From contig NC_059500.1 in NCBI RefSeq assembly GCF_018139145.2, forward strand, positions 39,165,437-39,229,436: a stretch of DNA of 64,000 nucleotides, given 5' to 3'. The notes beneath the pieces are model-generated. The model ran no database searches. It was not told the origin of the DNA and saw only the letters and a list, made by a program, of their open reading frames with translations. Shown here piece after piece: positions 38,430 through 49,095 of this stretch (its first letter is position 1; every line of letters begins with the position of its first letter). Both the position numbers and the translations under genes were made by a program. Origin of the DNA: Gymnogyps californianus (Eukaryota > Chordata > Aves > Accipitriformes > Cathartidae).

Positions 38430-41400
38430 TCTTATTCAGAATTGTAAAGATACTTTCAGAAGAGGTATCACTATACTCACATGTAAAGGAACAGAAAAAA
38501 AAAAGTTACACATTACACTTTCATTATAATACTGACAAGATTAAAACACTAACAATCACATGATACTTCTTAAATGGAGAATGCCAGTTTGAAATGTAAT
38601 AGTCATAAAAAGCTAATGTTCCAATCAAATTCAAGAAGACTGTGCTACAGATCAACTCATCATGCATTGACAGTCAATGTCTTGCACAAAAATATAATCC
38701 TATTTACACCTCACTTATTTTTCAGAAATTCTCACAAATTCTCATCAAAATTTCCCCCTTGCCAAAAGGCAAGCCAAAGGAAATATGAAAATTAAAGAGT
38801 GTGTTTGAAGAGCGGGGAAAAACTGAAAAAAACCCAGAAAAGCAATATTACCTTTTTTTTTTCTCCCCCCACATAAGATCAGGGGAAAGAATAACCGGTT
38901 AGTGATGTCCTCAGTCCCCCTACTAACACTAGAGATGAAAACACAAACTGTGTTCACACCTTGTCATTTGCAGTTCAAAATTTGGTTTTTGATCTACAAT
39001 GTTTCTTCCCAATATATTTCTATTTGATCCATGTCCACTTCCTTTATTTCCATGGGCCGTTCACAATGTTCTTGAGCTTTAGGATCTCACATCTGTTCTC
39101 AATCCATTACTTTGGCAAGTAACCTCAAACTAGCATACAGAGAGAGATGTTAATATTAAAGGACCTGCAGGCATAAATTTTCACTCTTTAAGCTAAACGC
39201 ACAACTCCAAAGATTAAAATTTCACTGCAGTATTAAAATTTATACTACACAAAACTGAAACCAAGGACCCAATTAAGACAAAAACCCTATTCTCCCAATG
39301 ATGTTATGATGATAGTAACAAAATTAAGATTGAATTAGCAGATGCTATCTATAGCATAAGTATTCTATGGTTATCTTGCTAATTCTGTATACATTTAAGA
39401 TATTTACAATTTTTTTTTTTTTTAAGATATGCATGGATAATACAGAAATTTACTTGGAAAATGTATTTTAAAAGAAGAAAGCAATGCTAGTTTTAAAACA
39501 GATTCATTTTGATGGAATTTCTGCATGAAAAATACTCATAGTATTCAGATCTCACTATGATAAGACTCAGTGTATTTGTAACTCTGTCAGGAAATCAGGA
39601 TTGTATAATTTAATTCAAGCAGGCATAACTTGGATAGAATACAAGCCTAACCATGTCAATGCCTGTCTTAAAAGTACTTTAAACCCCCATAAATGTGCAT
39701 CCATCTACCTCTTATTAAACAAGACCAGAGTATATGAGGCAGCAATACTTTGGTTTACACATCTGTTCAAACACAGAAGATTAAAAATCGCTTTGGGAAA
39801 AAAGCCAAATGTTGTAAACACACTGAAAGTCGTAAAATTGCTTGTTTTTGGAGGGAATCAGAATTAATGTAAAAAGTACTGCTAATTGCAAATAAACTCA
39901 CAAATGGCATATTTAGTTCTGGAAGTACAAACCTTTTAAGAACATTGGTTCACACTGCCAAGCCCGAAAGAACAACAGCAAAATACCACCATATACACAC
40001 AAAGAGCTCCTCTTCTTCTACCTAAATTAGCTGCTCAAAGTTTTTTCATTAAGGTAGAAAAAGTTACTATAAACAAGTTACCCCAAGAGCTGCAGGAGCC
40101 AATTCCAGTGAAAGCCCATGGCCACTGTGAGTTACTCCTGAAAAACTTATCTCGGCTCTCTGGAGCAAAGCCGATTGGTTAAATAGCACCCAGTTAGGCT
40201 GAAACACAACAACTGGCTGTTAAACTTCTTGAAATAACATTTTAATGATACAAGATCTGACTACAATGTTTTCGAATCATTACTGGAAAACTGGAAAGAT
40301 GACAGTGATCAGTCCATAAGCATATCTCAGGATGATAAAGAAACAGTGATTCAATAGAAAGAAAGAAAGGAGAATTAAGAAGAACAAGTCAATTTTTTTT
40401 GTCAAAAAAAATCCAACTGTTTTGCCAAATAGCAAGTCTGGCTTTGCTTTATGGTTCAGCCTCGTAAGTACTGAAAAATGTTAACCAATTTAACACAGGG
40501 AGGAGAAAAATAGTCAAAACTCTCAAATGGCACAAATAGCGACAAAAATTCTTTCTCCTGGAATTAAGATTCCATCCAGTACCTAAGTAATAGCATGTTT
40601 TTCTCTCACACTGAAATGTAAATATGCTTAGAAGTTTCAAATACATGATTAGGGGCAAGTTATTCTGAATGACAACTAAAATCACAGTATAGAAATCCAA
40701 AAGCATTCTTGCCAAACGTTATACCATCAAACACATACATACTGTATGTTAAAACATATTCTTCATGTACTGCATAGCATGTCTTCTAATTAGCCTTCTG
40801 AAATACGTATAACACAAAGCTAAAGAAATACTTAGTATAGCATACAGTATCTGCTGTATGTATTTTAAAAGAATTTTTACAAAAAGATTGACAGCAATCA
40901 TGAAAGCAGTTAGTCTTTACTAAATGTTTAAATACATTAAAGACAATACGCATTTGCAGTGTATGTTATGAAATTTCCACTGTTCAAAGCGGAAAAGTTT
41001 CACTTAAACTTGACCACATACTTATTGGTCATCTGATAAATTAAGTGCACTTATAGTGACTTATCTGTAACATCATTATACGTTTCTGTATTCTTCACAT
41101 TTTCTCCTTTCTCAAACCAGTACCTTGGCAGGGGGAAAAAGCTGCAGCAAAATAATTTCTTCGACATCAAATATAAAAAATTTGATTCAATTACTGAATG
41201 TAACGTTTTTACTACTTTATTCAACTTTGTGCACTTCCACTTTGTCAAGAAAATCTTCACATAAAGTTCAAAAGAAATAAACAATTTCTTTTCAAAGGCA
41301 TACATATAAGATTAAGGCCACAGATGCAAGCTGTTTAGTAGAAGGCAACATTTTTTTGATTCAAAAAATTACATGAGAAAAGGTTACACTACAGAAAATA

Positions 41401-44136
41401 TCTCAGTAAATGGAAAGAGAGTTAATGAAAGTACAGTAAAATGAAATTGTGAAGTGCTAGTGCAAATTAGGGAAAATAATATGTAGAAGTGCAGCCATTC
41501 CTTCCTGTCTTACACTTGTTTTCTTATCCTATCCTCCTCTCATTTACTGCACTTACTCTGAAGAGGCTTTCCATATATTGCAATGGAAAGGAAGAGGGAT
41601 TACATAGTTGTGCAGAAAATAGTTTTTAAAACCCAGGGACACTTACCACACACAAAAAAATACTTCAAAGAAAGCACTTATTTTCACCTTTCATGTTCCA
41701 TTTAGTCTATGGGGTTTTCTACATAAACACGTTATATCTTCCTACCACAGAAGATCTTTTCCTCCATTCCTCCTTCTTTTGTTACGTATGTCTCTTATTC
41801 TTAAAAGTATATATCAAGTTTTGGATACCAATAATGAGTTTCCATTTCTTTGAGTTACATATTACATACAGACTGTAATCAAAAGTCCAGCAAAAATGGT
41901 AGCATCTGCACATGTAGAGTCCCACACCAGTTCACATTTAAGGGTAATGCTCTTCAAGAAGAATGAAGACATGCAGTTGAGCATCAAGCAAAAATTCAAG
42001 TGCCACAATGCTGCAGTCACTTTTACTTAGAGATTCCATCTTGAGTCTGCAACAACTCTTGGATCTGTTAGGTCCCTGTGACAATCTGTCTCCTGCTGCA
42101 TAGTTACAGAAGTTTTAAAAATAGTATACACGCACCAAAACCAATTTTTGTCTATCTTTGACAGTACAAAACTTCAGTACCTGTTCTTCCTACAACAGCC
42201 ATAAAGAGGTGGCTCTACACTCTGGACCAATGAATGCTAGTCCATGTATAAGCATCCTCAGACATGACTGAGATGACTGGCCACCTTAAGCCTGTGACTT
42301 CCCTCTTCCTCTCCTTAGCCCCTTCAAGCAAGGCAAAAGAGAACTATGTTCACCTTTTTAAGTACAGGAAGATGAAAATGTATGGGAGAGTAAGTGAGCA
42401 GAGGCTAGGAATAAGATGAGTAGAGAAAAAAAGAAAAACGAAAAACAGATATTCAAGGATACTTGTTTTTTAAGCTGTCTCACATTTGTGGCAATTCCTC
42501 AAGTCACCAGACTTCAAGGATGATGAACTTCCTTCAAAAGCCTGAATCTGAAGGTGACAACATGTTTGCATAATTATTCCTCAGCCACAGTTGTACTGTG
42601 TCTGAGCATCTTCCTCTCTTTTACTGCCTGACTATCCAAAGTATCACTGTGATAAGTACCTTGCCAGATACTGACTTCCAGTCAGCAATCACCCTCTCTG
42701 ACTTCCCCACTCACAGCTGAAACAGTGTTAACAGGCTTTTCTCTTCAGGTATGCAGGAAACCACTGCTGCCAGATATCCAGGATACTTTCCATTGCACAG
42801 TTTCATTGTTTGTTTTCAATTCTAAACAAACAAGAAAGGCCTTCTCAAATCTCTAGCTGCCTTGCAGCCACCTAAATCATACAAAGCCATGAAACACAGT
42901 GAATTCAGTATGACTGTCCTCTTAGCACACAGCTTACAAGCAAATAACAAACCCTTATGCCATATTCTACTTTACATTTTTCCACTCCCCCCAAAACCTG
43001 AGAAAACACATGACCTTCCAGATATATTGCGAGTTGCAGTGGGCTTTGGATGATGGTTATTATTTTGATCAGGTGATACTTACTGCATGCCAGTGAATTT
43101 ATCTACCCAAATTACAATTCCAAATTATTTCAGCTAATCTTTTTTCCCTTTATAGTTTTCCTTGTTTTTTTCCCTGGGAGCTTTTCCCATAATATGTATG
43201 AAATACTATGACCTTTCTATATACTTTTCTTGAACATATGCTATTCCAGATATTGTTTTTATTTTACCTACGTTTTCTCTACTTGTCAGGACATAAATAC
43301 ATACCCTGAAACGTTTGCTACCCGACTATTCATTCTTGGTCTTCTTTCCTTCTCTCTTCTATATGTACACATGTCAAACAAGAATTTCTTCCTAAATTAT
43401 TCTGCATGCCAGAGTATGCATGCAGAAGACAGGAAGACAAAGTATAATAGTGTCCACATAAAACTTCGTGTAGTTCCTCTAAAAATGAGGTCCACGTGGT
43501 CAAGAGAAAAAAAGTTATCAAATAGCGAGACTGTCTCTACTTTCACCTGGTTCTTAAATAAACCAGAATTGCTTCTCTACTTACAGAGGACACACTACTG
43601 AACAAATTATGTACTTCAGAGGGTTATGGCGAGTTAAACATTCCACAGTTTGAAATAAGCCTGAATCTTACCATATTTTAGAATGATTTCTGATGTGGAC
43701 ATTAATTTTCCATCTGAATTTAACTTCAATTGAAAAGCAGTCTCACTCAGACTGAATTTGTCTACTGTTCTACCAAAACAGGATTGTAGAATGAGAATTA
43801 GAGGTAATTGTATAGCTCATGGTCAGCACCTAAATTGTCTTAGAAATGAAGCTAATCTACCTCAAAATTTTAGAATATTCTAGGACAATCGCATTTACAC
43901 TCAAACTTTCTGAACTAAACAAAGCTACTCAGGATGTTCGCTATGACTACAAAGGTATCTAATATTTGATAGCATCACAGCAGACCAATAGCCAAAATAT
44001 TCTTCAAGCTACAAAAACTGTTAGACTTATTCTGGGTCCAAATTACTCCTCTAAAATATTCTACCAACACCAAGAGACCAGTATTTAGCTATACCTGCTG
44101 ATAAAAGTAAAGAAATTTTATCGGAGTAATATGTAG

Positions 44137-44363
44137 TTATTTTCCCCTGGTTGTCCTATCTAGCTTTTCTGCTTGTATAAACTGAGAGAAAGGACATTCC
44201 ATAAGCTGTAATCTTTTGCTTGGTAGTGGAGAATTGACTGCTAAGTCATTTGAGGATGGATTGTGTTCTCTCTGTTTCACATTTACTTCTGAGTCCGTTT
44301 CTTCTCCAATCAGGTAACAGAGCAAAAATTTCTCATTGGTAGCAGTTTTGTTTAATTTGTTGA
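44137..44363 (-). other. Coding-like segment in the large ERCC6L2 intron (possible cryptic or alternative last exon)
   Basis: An open stretch of 76 codons ends at TAA (44139-44137) and reads like a protein rather than a random frame: mixed hydrophilic residues such as EETDSEVNVKQREHNPSSND and PSKRLQLMECPFSQFIQAEK. A pyrimidine-rich acceptor (ttctttttgttaaagag) precedes it. It carries its own stop and has no in-frame donor, so it could only be a terminal exon. The problem is phase. The upstream exon (53229-53075) ends in phase 0, whereas this acceptor gives a start needing one preceding base. That fits the donor of the 55122-53931 exon instead, if 53229-53075 is skipped. I do not recognise the peptide. 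It may be a relic or chance. Confidence 0.22.
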
Positions 44364-47261
44364 CTCTTTAACAAAAAGAATTCCTGTAAGCCATATCACT
44401 TTCTTGAACCAAAAACCTGATTGTAAATCAACATAGTTATTACTACTATTGAGAATGAGAGGAGATAATCAGCCTGTCTCAGAATTCAAAGGTAATTGCT
44501 TATGCCAGCAGAAGCCTGTGGACTTGCACCTATCTTCTTTCACCCTCTCACCCCTCCATCAAACAGTAGCAAAACCAAAAGCCATGCACATACATCATAA
44601 CGAAAATGCAACTACATGCTTCACAGAATGCCGCATATGAACTCACCACATTTTAAAAAAAACAACCAAAAGCCATACTGAAATGGTTAATTCCATTGTA
44701 ACCTGAAACAGTAAGCTCAATAAAGCAGAATTACAGGCCAATCATTTGGGAACAATTATTTTGAAACTGAATAGCATTCCCCATCCTAGAAGAGCAAGGA
44801 AAATGGAATGTTATCTCCCAAAAGCCTACTCTTTGTAAACAACTATCTAAACTTGTTGAATCTGAAAGCTGTGCAAACACACTGCGATCAGAGTTACTAT
44901 AACTGATAGAAAGTCTTTGTTTAAATAATCTACAAAATGTCAATGTAATACAAATAAGATAAAGAGGAGTTCTTAATGACACAACTTTTGTATTTACAGT
45001 ATTCTCAACAGCACTTAAATCCGCATTGGAGATACAAAGGGCACGTTTTTTCCTAGGCTGACAGCATGCTTAGTTCTCTCATTTACACCACATTGCAATA
45101 ACATAAAGAGGGGTTTACCATTAATCCAGGTTTTACTACAAAGAATCCCGTTATTTCTCTGTCAAACACTGGCAAGAGTGCCAAATGTCTGTCATCCAAT
45201 TCAGAGGATTAAGTCTTCTTTTATAGTGTGATTCTTGTACGAATTTATAAAAATACAGATATAGTTTCTTAGAGCTGGTCACAGTCTATATTTTGGCCCG
45301 AATTCATGCCGCAGAGGTTGACTATGACAGCTGGCAGGAAGCTGAGGGGAGAATACATCCTCCCCCTTTTCAGTCACCACATTTCTGTTGCCATAGTGAT
45401 TAATCCTCAATTGAATGGCTGCCTTTGTACATTTCTTTTCAGTAAAACTTTAAGTAAACTTAGGTTGAAAACATGCAGTTGACTGAAAAAAAAGAGAGAC
45501 TCCACATATTCAACAGGTACAGTACAAGTTCTTGTGACTAATACTTTTCCACATATTAAAAAGTGCAAATTAGCTCTAATGTGGGACATCATCAGTTTTT
45601 CAAATTATTTAGTATGTCCTGTTCCCATTTTTTGTCTTTTTTGTGAAGCCTCCAAGCCTTCTCCAAAGTTTTCCCCATGCTCGAACCCCCCCCCAAGATT
45701 CCTATTACAGAAATACTGCATAAATTCAGCTTTATAGGAACTAGAGAAAGCCTATTCCAGACCTCTGTACTTGTGTAAAACGTTTCACATTGGCAAAAAC
45801 AGCCTATTAACACAGAAATTAATTAGGAAATTAATTAAGGAATGCAGTCATTTAATTCAGAATAGACTAGAAACAGTAGAAGAGGATATTTAATCTTGCC
45901 TCTGGGAGGCTTCTGTTGCTTATGGTAGCTAAGAAAAAGCTTCACAAATAATAGTGCAAGTTATCCAAAACCCAAAGTAAGTAAAAAGCTCCTGCACTGA
46001 AAATCAGCCAGGTTGGTTTGCAACCTGGAACCCACCAAAAAAAAAAAAAGGATCAAAAAAATCAAAACCTCTAAAAGTACTTAGTAGATGATTAAGGTCT
46101 TAGAGAAGTTGTTAACACTTTCATTTTTTCCCAAAAAATTAATAAAGCCAGAATAATTCTGAGCAAAATATCATGAATGACTCAAAAAAATTTTTTTTTT
46201 TTTCCCAAAAGGCTGAAATAACTGTAAATTATAGTCTGGCTTTGTAAGTCCACCATGTCCAGTCTACAGGGTCATTTCACATGTGAACTTTTCGAAGCTT
46301 TTGTTTTCAATATCCTTCTTTCTGTAGTTACACAATATAGTTCTTCATTTTGGTTTTCAGCTATCTTCTTAACAGATAGTGATGGGGTAATAGAGACAAT
46401 AATCTTCCACTTGTTTAATGAAAAAACAATTAATTTTTAACCCAGTTTATTTGCACACACGTGTAAACAGAAGACTTGAATTTAAAGTAAACTGCAGAAC
46501 ACAGATTACTCAATGTCATTAAATCAGGCTAAAACCAACAAAATAATGCAGGGGAAAAAAAGTTATTTATTCCAGGAGATTAACTTTTAATATAATCTTC
46601 CCTCACACTTCTACATAAAAGACCAGAAAACCCTTCTTATGAACAACCTTCTGTGAAATAGTGTATCAAGTGTATTTTGGGGTCATATGCATACGGAAGC
46701 AACAAAGACCAACTCTCAGTCATTTTTACTGGAGTGGGTATGTGCCACACTAAGTGATGTGCATTTTCTGCCCTCAGCTGTTTAGAATACTGAAGCCTGG
46801 TGTGATTCTCCTTGCATCATGGCATCACAGATCTGACCATAATTTCTGTCTTAACACTTATGACTTGCTATGAAAGATTACAAATAGCCAGAGATCTTAG
46901 ATTGCAAAGAAAGACACTTCACTGCTGAGACACTTAGGTTCTGGGATGTACAATAAATTTTCAGAACTAGAGAGGAAGTTGAGATGTATTATTAACCTAC
47001 AATACCGCATAATCTGTATCTCCAAAATCTCTTCACAAACAGCTGTCTGCCACTCTTCTGCAGGGAATAAAAATCCCTGGCTTTGTTTTGATTACTGAGG
47101 CTCTTAAACACCTCTAATTATTGACACTTCAGTGCCTTCCACATAAGCAGCACTATCAGAAACATCAAGTGTTTGAGGGAAGATTATTGTACTGTTCTTG
47201 TGTCCTTTCTTCTCAAAATCTACATTGATCTAAACACCGCCAGCTGTGGTCAATGGTCATA

Positions 47262-47457
47262 ATAGAGACAACCTTCAGACACAGGATAATATGTACAATT
47301 CCAGAACTGTTGGTAGTAAGTTAAAATATTTTTACTGTAATTCTAAGTATTCTACATTTAAGGGATCTCAAGTATATAAATGCCACGTCTATCTAAAAAA
47401 AAAAAAAAATTGTTAGTCCTTTAAGTACCTCCCTGATTATATTTGCAAAATAAAGCA
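47262..47457 (+). repeat. Inverted-duplication arm 1 (original copy, outside the LTR)
   Basis: This intronic stretch, from ATAGAGACAACCTTCAGAC to TTTGCAAAATAAAGCA, is present again in reverse complement at 47827-48019. The two copies differ in only two places that I can see. One is the A-run, 15 bases here and 14 T in the other copy. The other is a small local change (CCTTTAAGTACCTCC here against CCTGTTAACCTCC). It is the presumed donor, since it sits in ordinary flanking DNA outside the LTR. Confidence 0.9.
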
Positions 47458-47706
47458 TAAGCAGATCTCCACTGCTGTAGATGACTATTTATGAAAGCTC
47501 CCTCTATAACAAGACAACAGTATCTCTCTTCATTGAAAATGCTACTCCAACTCACCTAACAGCTACAGAATCTTCTACTTTTATGCAATCCCATGGACTT
47601 CTGTGATAAAGGGAATATATTCCCCAAAATACAACTTATTTTCCTTTCTTCAGGATCATGAGATTAAAAAAAAACCTTTCACATTTGTTTGCTTCTACTG
47701 TTGTCA

Positions 47707-47711
47707 TATAC
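47707..47711 (+). repeat. Target-site duplication, left copy (TATAC)
   Basis: TATAC directly precedes the LTR 5' end and is repeated exactly at 49091-49095. It marks the integration point of the provirus. Confidence 0.85.
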
Positions 47712-47796
47712 TGTATTGGGTTTGCGTGGCAAGGTTTTGGTAGCGGGGGGGCTACAGGGGTGGCTTCTGTAAGAAGCTGCTAGAAGCTTCCCCTAT

Positions 47797-47826
47797 TGCT
47801 GTATTATCATTTATTATTATTTTATT
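47797..47826. other. AT-rich filler at the left junction of the nested insertion
   Basis: About 30 bases, rich in ATT triplets, sit between LTR sequence and the inverted arm. They match neither the arm-1 flank nor the LTR as I know it. Such filler is typical of junctions formed by microhomology-mediated repair or template switching, but I cannot identify its source. Confidence 0.5.
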
Positions 47827-48019
47827 TGCTTTATTTTGCAAATATAATCAGGGAGGTTAACAGGACTAACAATTTTTTTTTTTTTTAGATAGACGTGGCA
47901 TTTATATACTTGAGATCCCTTAAATGTAGAATACTTAGAATTACAGTAAAAATATTTTAACTTACTACCAACAGTTCTGGAATTGTACATATTATCCTGT
48001 GTCTGAAGGTTGTCTCTAT
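47827..48019 (-). repeat. Inverted-duplication arm 2 (copy inserted inside the LTR)
   Basis: Reverse complement of 47262-47457, lying inside the LTR between TTCCCCTAT and AGACAATAGAGCCAATG, which are recognisable LTR sequence. It is therefore an insertion into the LTR, or a replacement of a few bases, younger than the LTR itself. The near identity of the arms points to a recent event or ongoing gene conversion. Confidence 0.9.
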
Positions 48020-48282
48020 CAGACAATAGAGCCAATGCCAGCTGGCTCCAAGTCGGACCCGCCGCTGGCCAAGACCGAGCCCATCAGCAACAGTGGTAGC
48101 ACCTCTGTGACAGCATATTTAAGAAAGGGAAAAGAAGTTACAGGGGAGTTGCAGTTGCAGCGAGAGAGATCGGAGTGAGAAGATGTGAGAGAAACAACTC
48201 CGCAGACACCAAGGTCAGTGAAGAAGGAGGGGCAGGAGGTGCTCCAGGCGCCGGAGCAGAGATTCCCCTGCAGCCTGTGGTG

Positions 48283-48675
48283 AAGACCATGGTGAGGCAG
48301 GCTGTCCCCCTGCAGCCCATGGAGGTCCACGGTGGAGCAGATATCCACCTGCAGCCCGTGGAGGACCCCATGCTGGAGCAGGTGGATGCCCGAAGGACGC
48401 TGTGACCTCGTGGGAAGCCCACGCTGGAGCAGGCTCCTGGCAGGACCTGTGGACCCGTGGAGAGAGGAGCCCACGCTGGAGCAGGTTTGCTGGCAGGACT
48501 TGTGACCCTGTGGGGGACCCACGCTGGAGCAGTCTGTTCCTGAAGGACTGCACCCCGTGGATGGGACCCATGCTGGAGCAGTTCGTGAAGAACTGTAGCC
48601 CGTGGGAAGGACTCACGCTGGAGAAGTTCGTGAAGGACTGTCTCCCGTGGGAGGGACCCCACGCTGGAGCAGGGG
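48283..48675 (+). repeat. Degenerate 45-50-base tandem repeat within the LTR
   Basis: The motif CACGCTGGAGCAG or a close variant recurs at about 48329, 48370, 48421, 48471, 48520, 48570, 48614 and 48660, with spacing mostly 45-50 bases, each followed by a variant of gtTCGTGAAGGACTG or similar. The region is GC-rich against its surroundings and nearly free of stop codons in several frames, which creates long spurious reading frames on both strands (the longest, 204 codons, at 48752-48138 minus). Confidence 0.75.
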
Positions 48676-49090
48676 AAGAGTGTGAGGAGTCCTCCCCCTG
48701 AGGAGGAAGGAGCAGCAGAAACAACGTGTGATGAACTGACCGAAACCCCCATTCCCCGTCCCCCTGTGCCGCTCAGGCAAGGGGAGGAGGTGGAGAAAAT
48801 TGGCAGTAAAGTTAAGCCTGGGAAGAAGGGAGGGGTGAGGGGGAAGGTGTTTTAAGATTTGGGTTTATTTCTCATTATCCTGCTCTGATTTGACTAGCAA
48901 TAAATTAAATTAATTTTTCATCAAGTCGAGTCTGTTTTGCCTGTGATGGTGATTGGTGAGTGATCTCTCTGTCCTTATCTCGACCCACGAGCCTTTCGTT
49001 TTATTTTCTCTCCCCTGTCCAGTTGAGGAGGGGGAGTGATAGAGCGGCTTTGGTGGGCACCTGGTATCCAGCCAGGGTCAACCCACCACA

Positions 49091-49095
49091 TATAC
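49091..49095 (+). repeat. Target-site duplication, right copy (TATAC)
   Basis: TATAC directly follows the LTR end CCACCACA and matches the five bases before the LTR start. Confidence 0.85.

Larger units (their letters stand above)
47712..49090 (+). mobile_element. Solo LTR of an avian endogenous retrovirus, with a nested insertion
   Basis: Ends are TGTATTGGGTT and AACCCACCACA, an imperfect terminal inverted repeat of LTR type, with TG...CA termini. It is flanked by a perfect 5-base target-site duplication, TATAC at 47707-47711 and 49091-49095. Inside lie a TATA-like CATATTTAAG (about 48113), a tandem-repeat region (48283-48675) and an AATAAA signal at about 48899, all on the plus strand. I recognise the sequence as a common long LTR of bird genomes; the 5-base duplication suggests an ERVL-type integrase. 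No internal retroviral genes are present, so it is a solo LTR left by recombination. It lies antisense within the ERCC6L2 intron. About 220 bases (47797-48019) are foreign to the LTR. Confidence 0.88.

Noticed and set aside
44836..44936. Possible exon encoding LFKQRLSISYSNSDRSVFAQ and continuing
   Set aside because: A TAG acceptor and weak AGA|gtaggc donor exist, but the phase (needs two preceding bases) fits no upstream ERCC6L2 exon, and the peptide is not recognised.
48019..48522. 167-codon minus-strand frame spanning the inverted copy and LTR repeat
   Set aside because: Same cause: a frame held open by the tandem repeat and crossing an insertion junction. No sign of a gene.
48138..48752. 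204-codon open frame on the minus strand
   Set aside because: It lies wholly inside the LTR's GC-rich tandem array. Overlapping frames on both strands are open too, and the peptide is repetitive Pro/Ser/Gly/His-rich without a domain.
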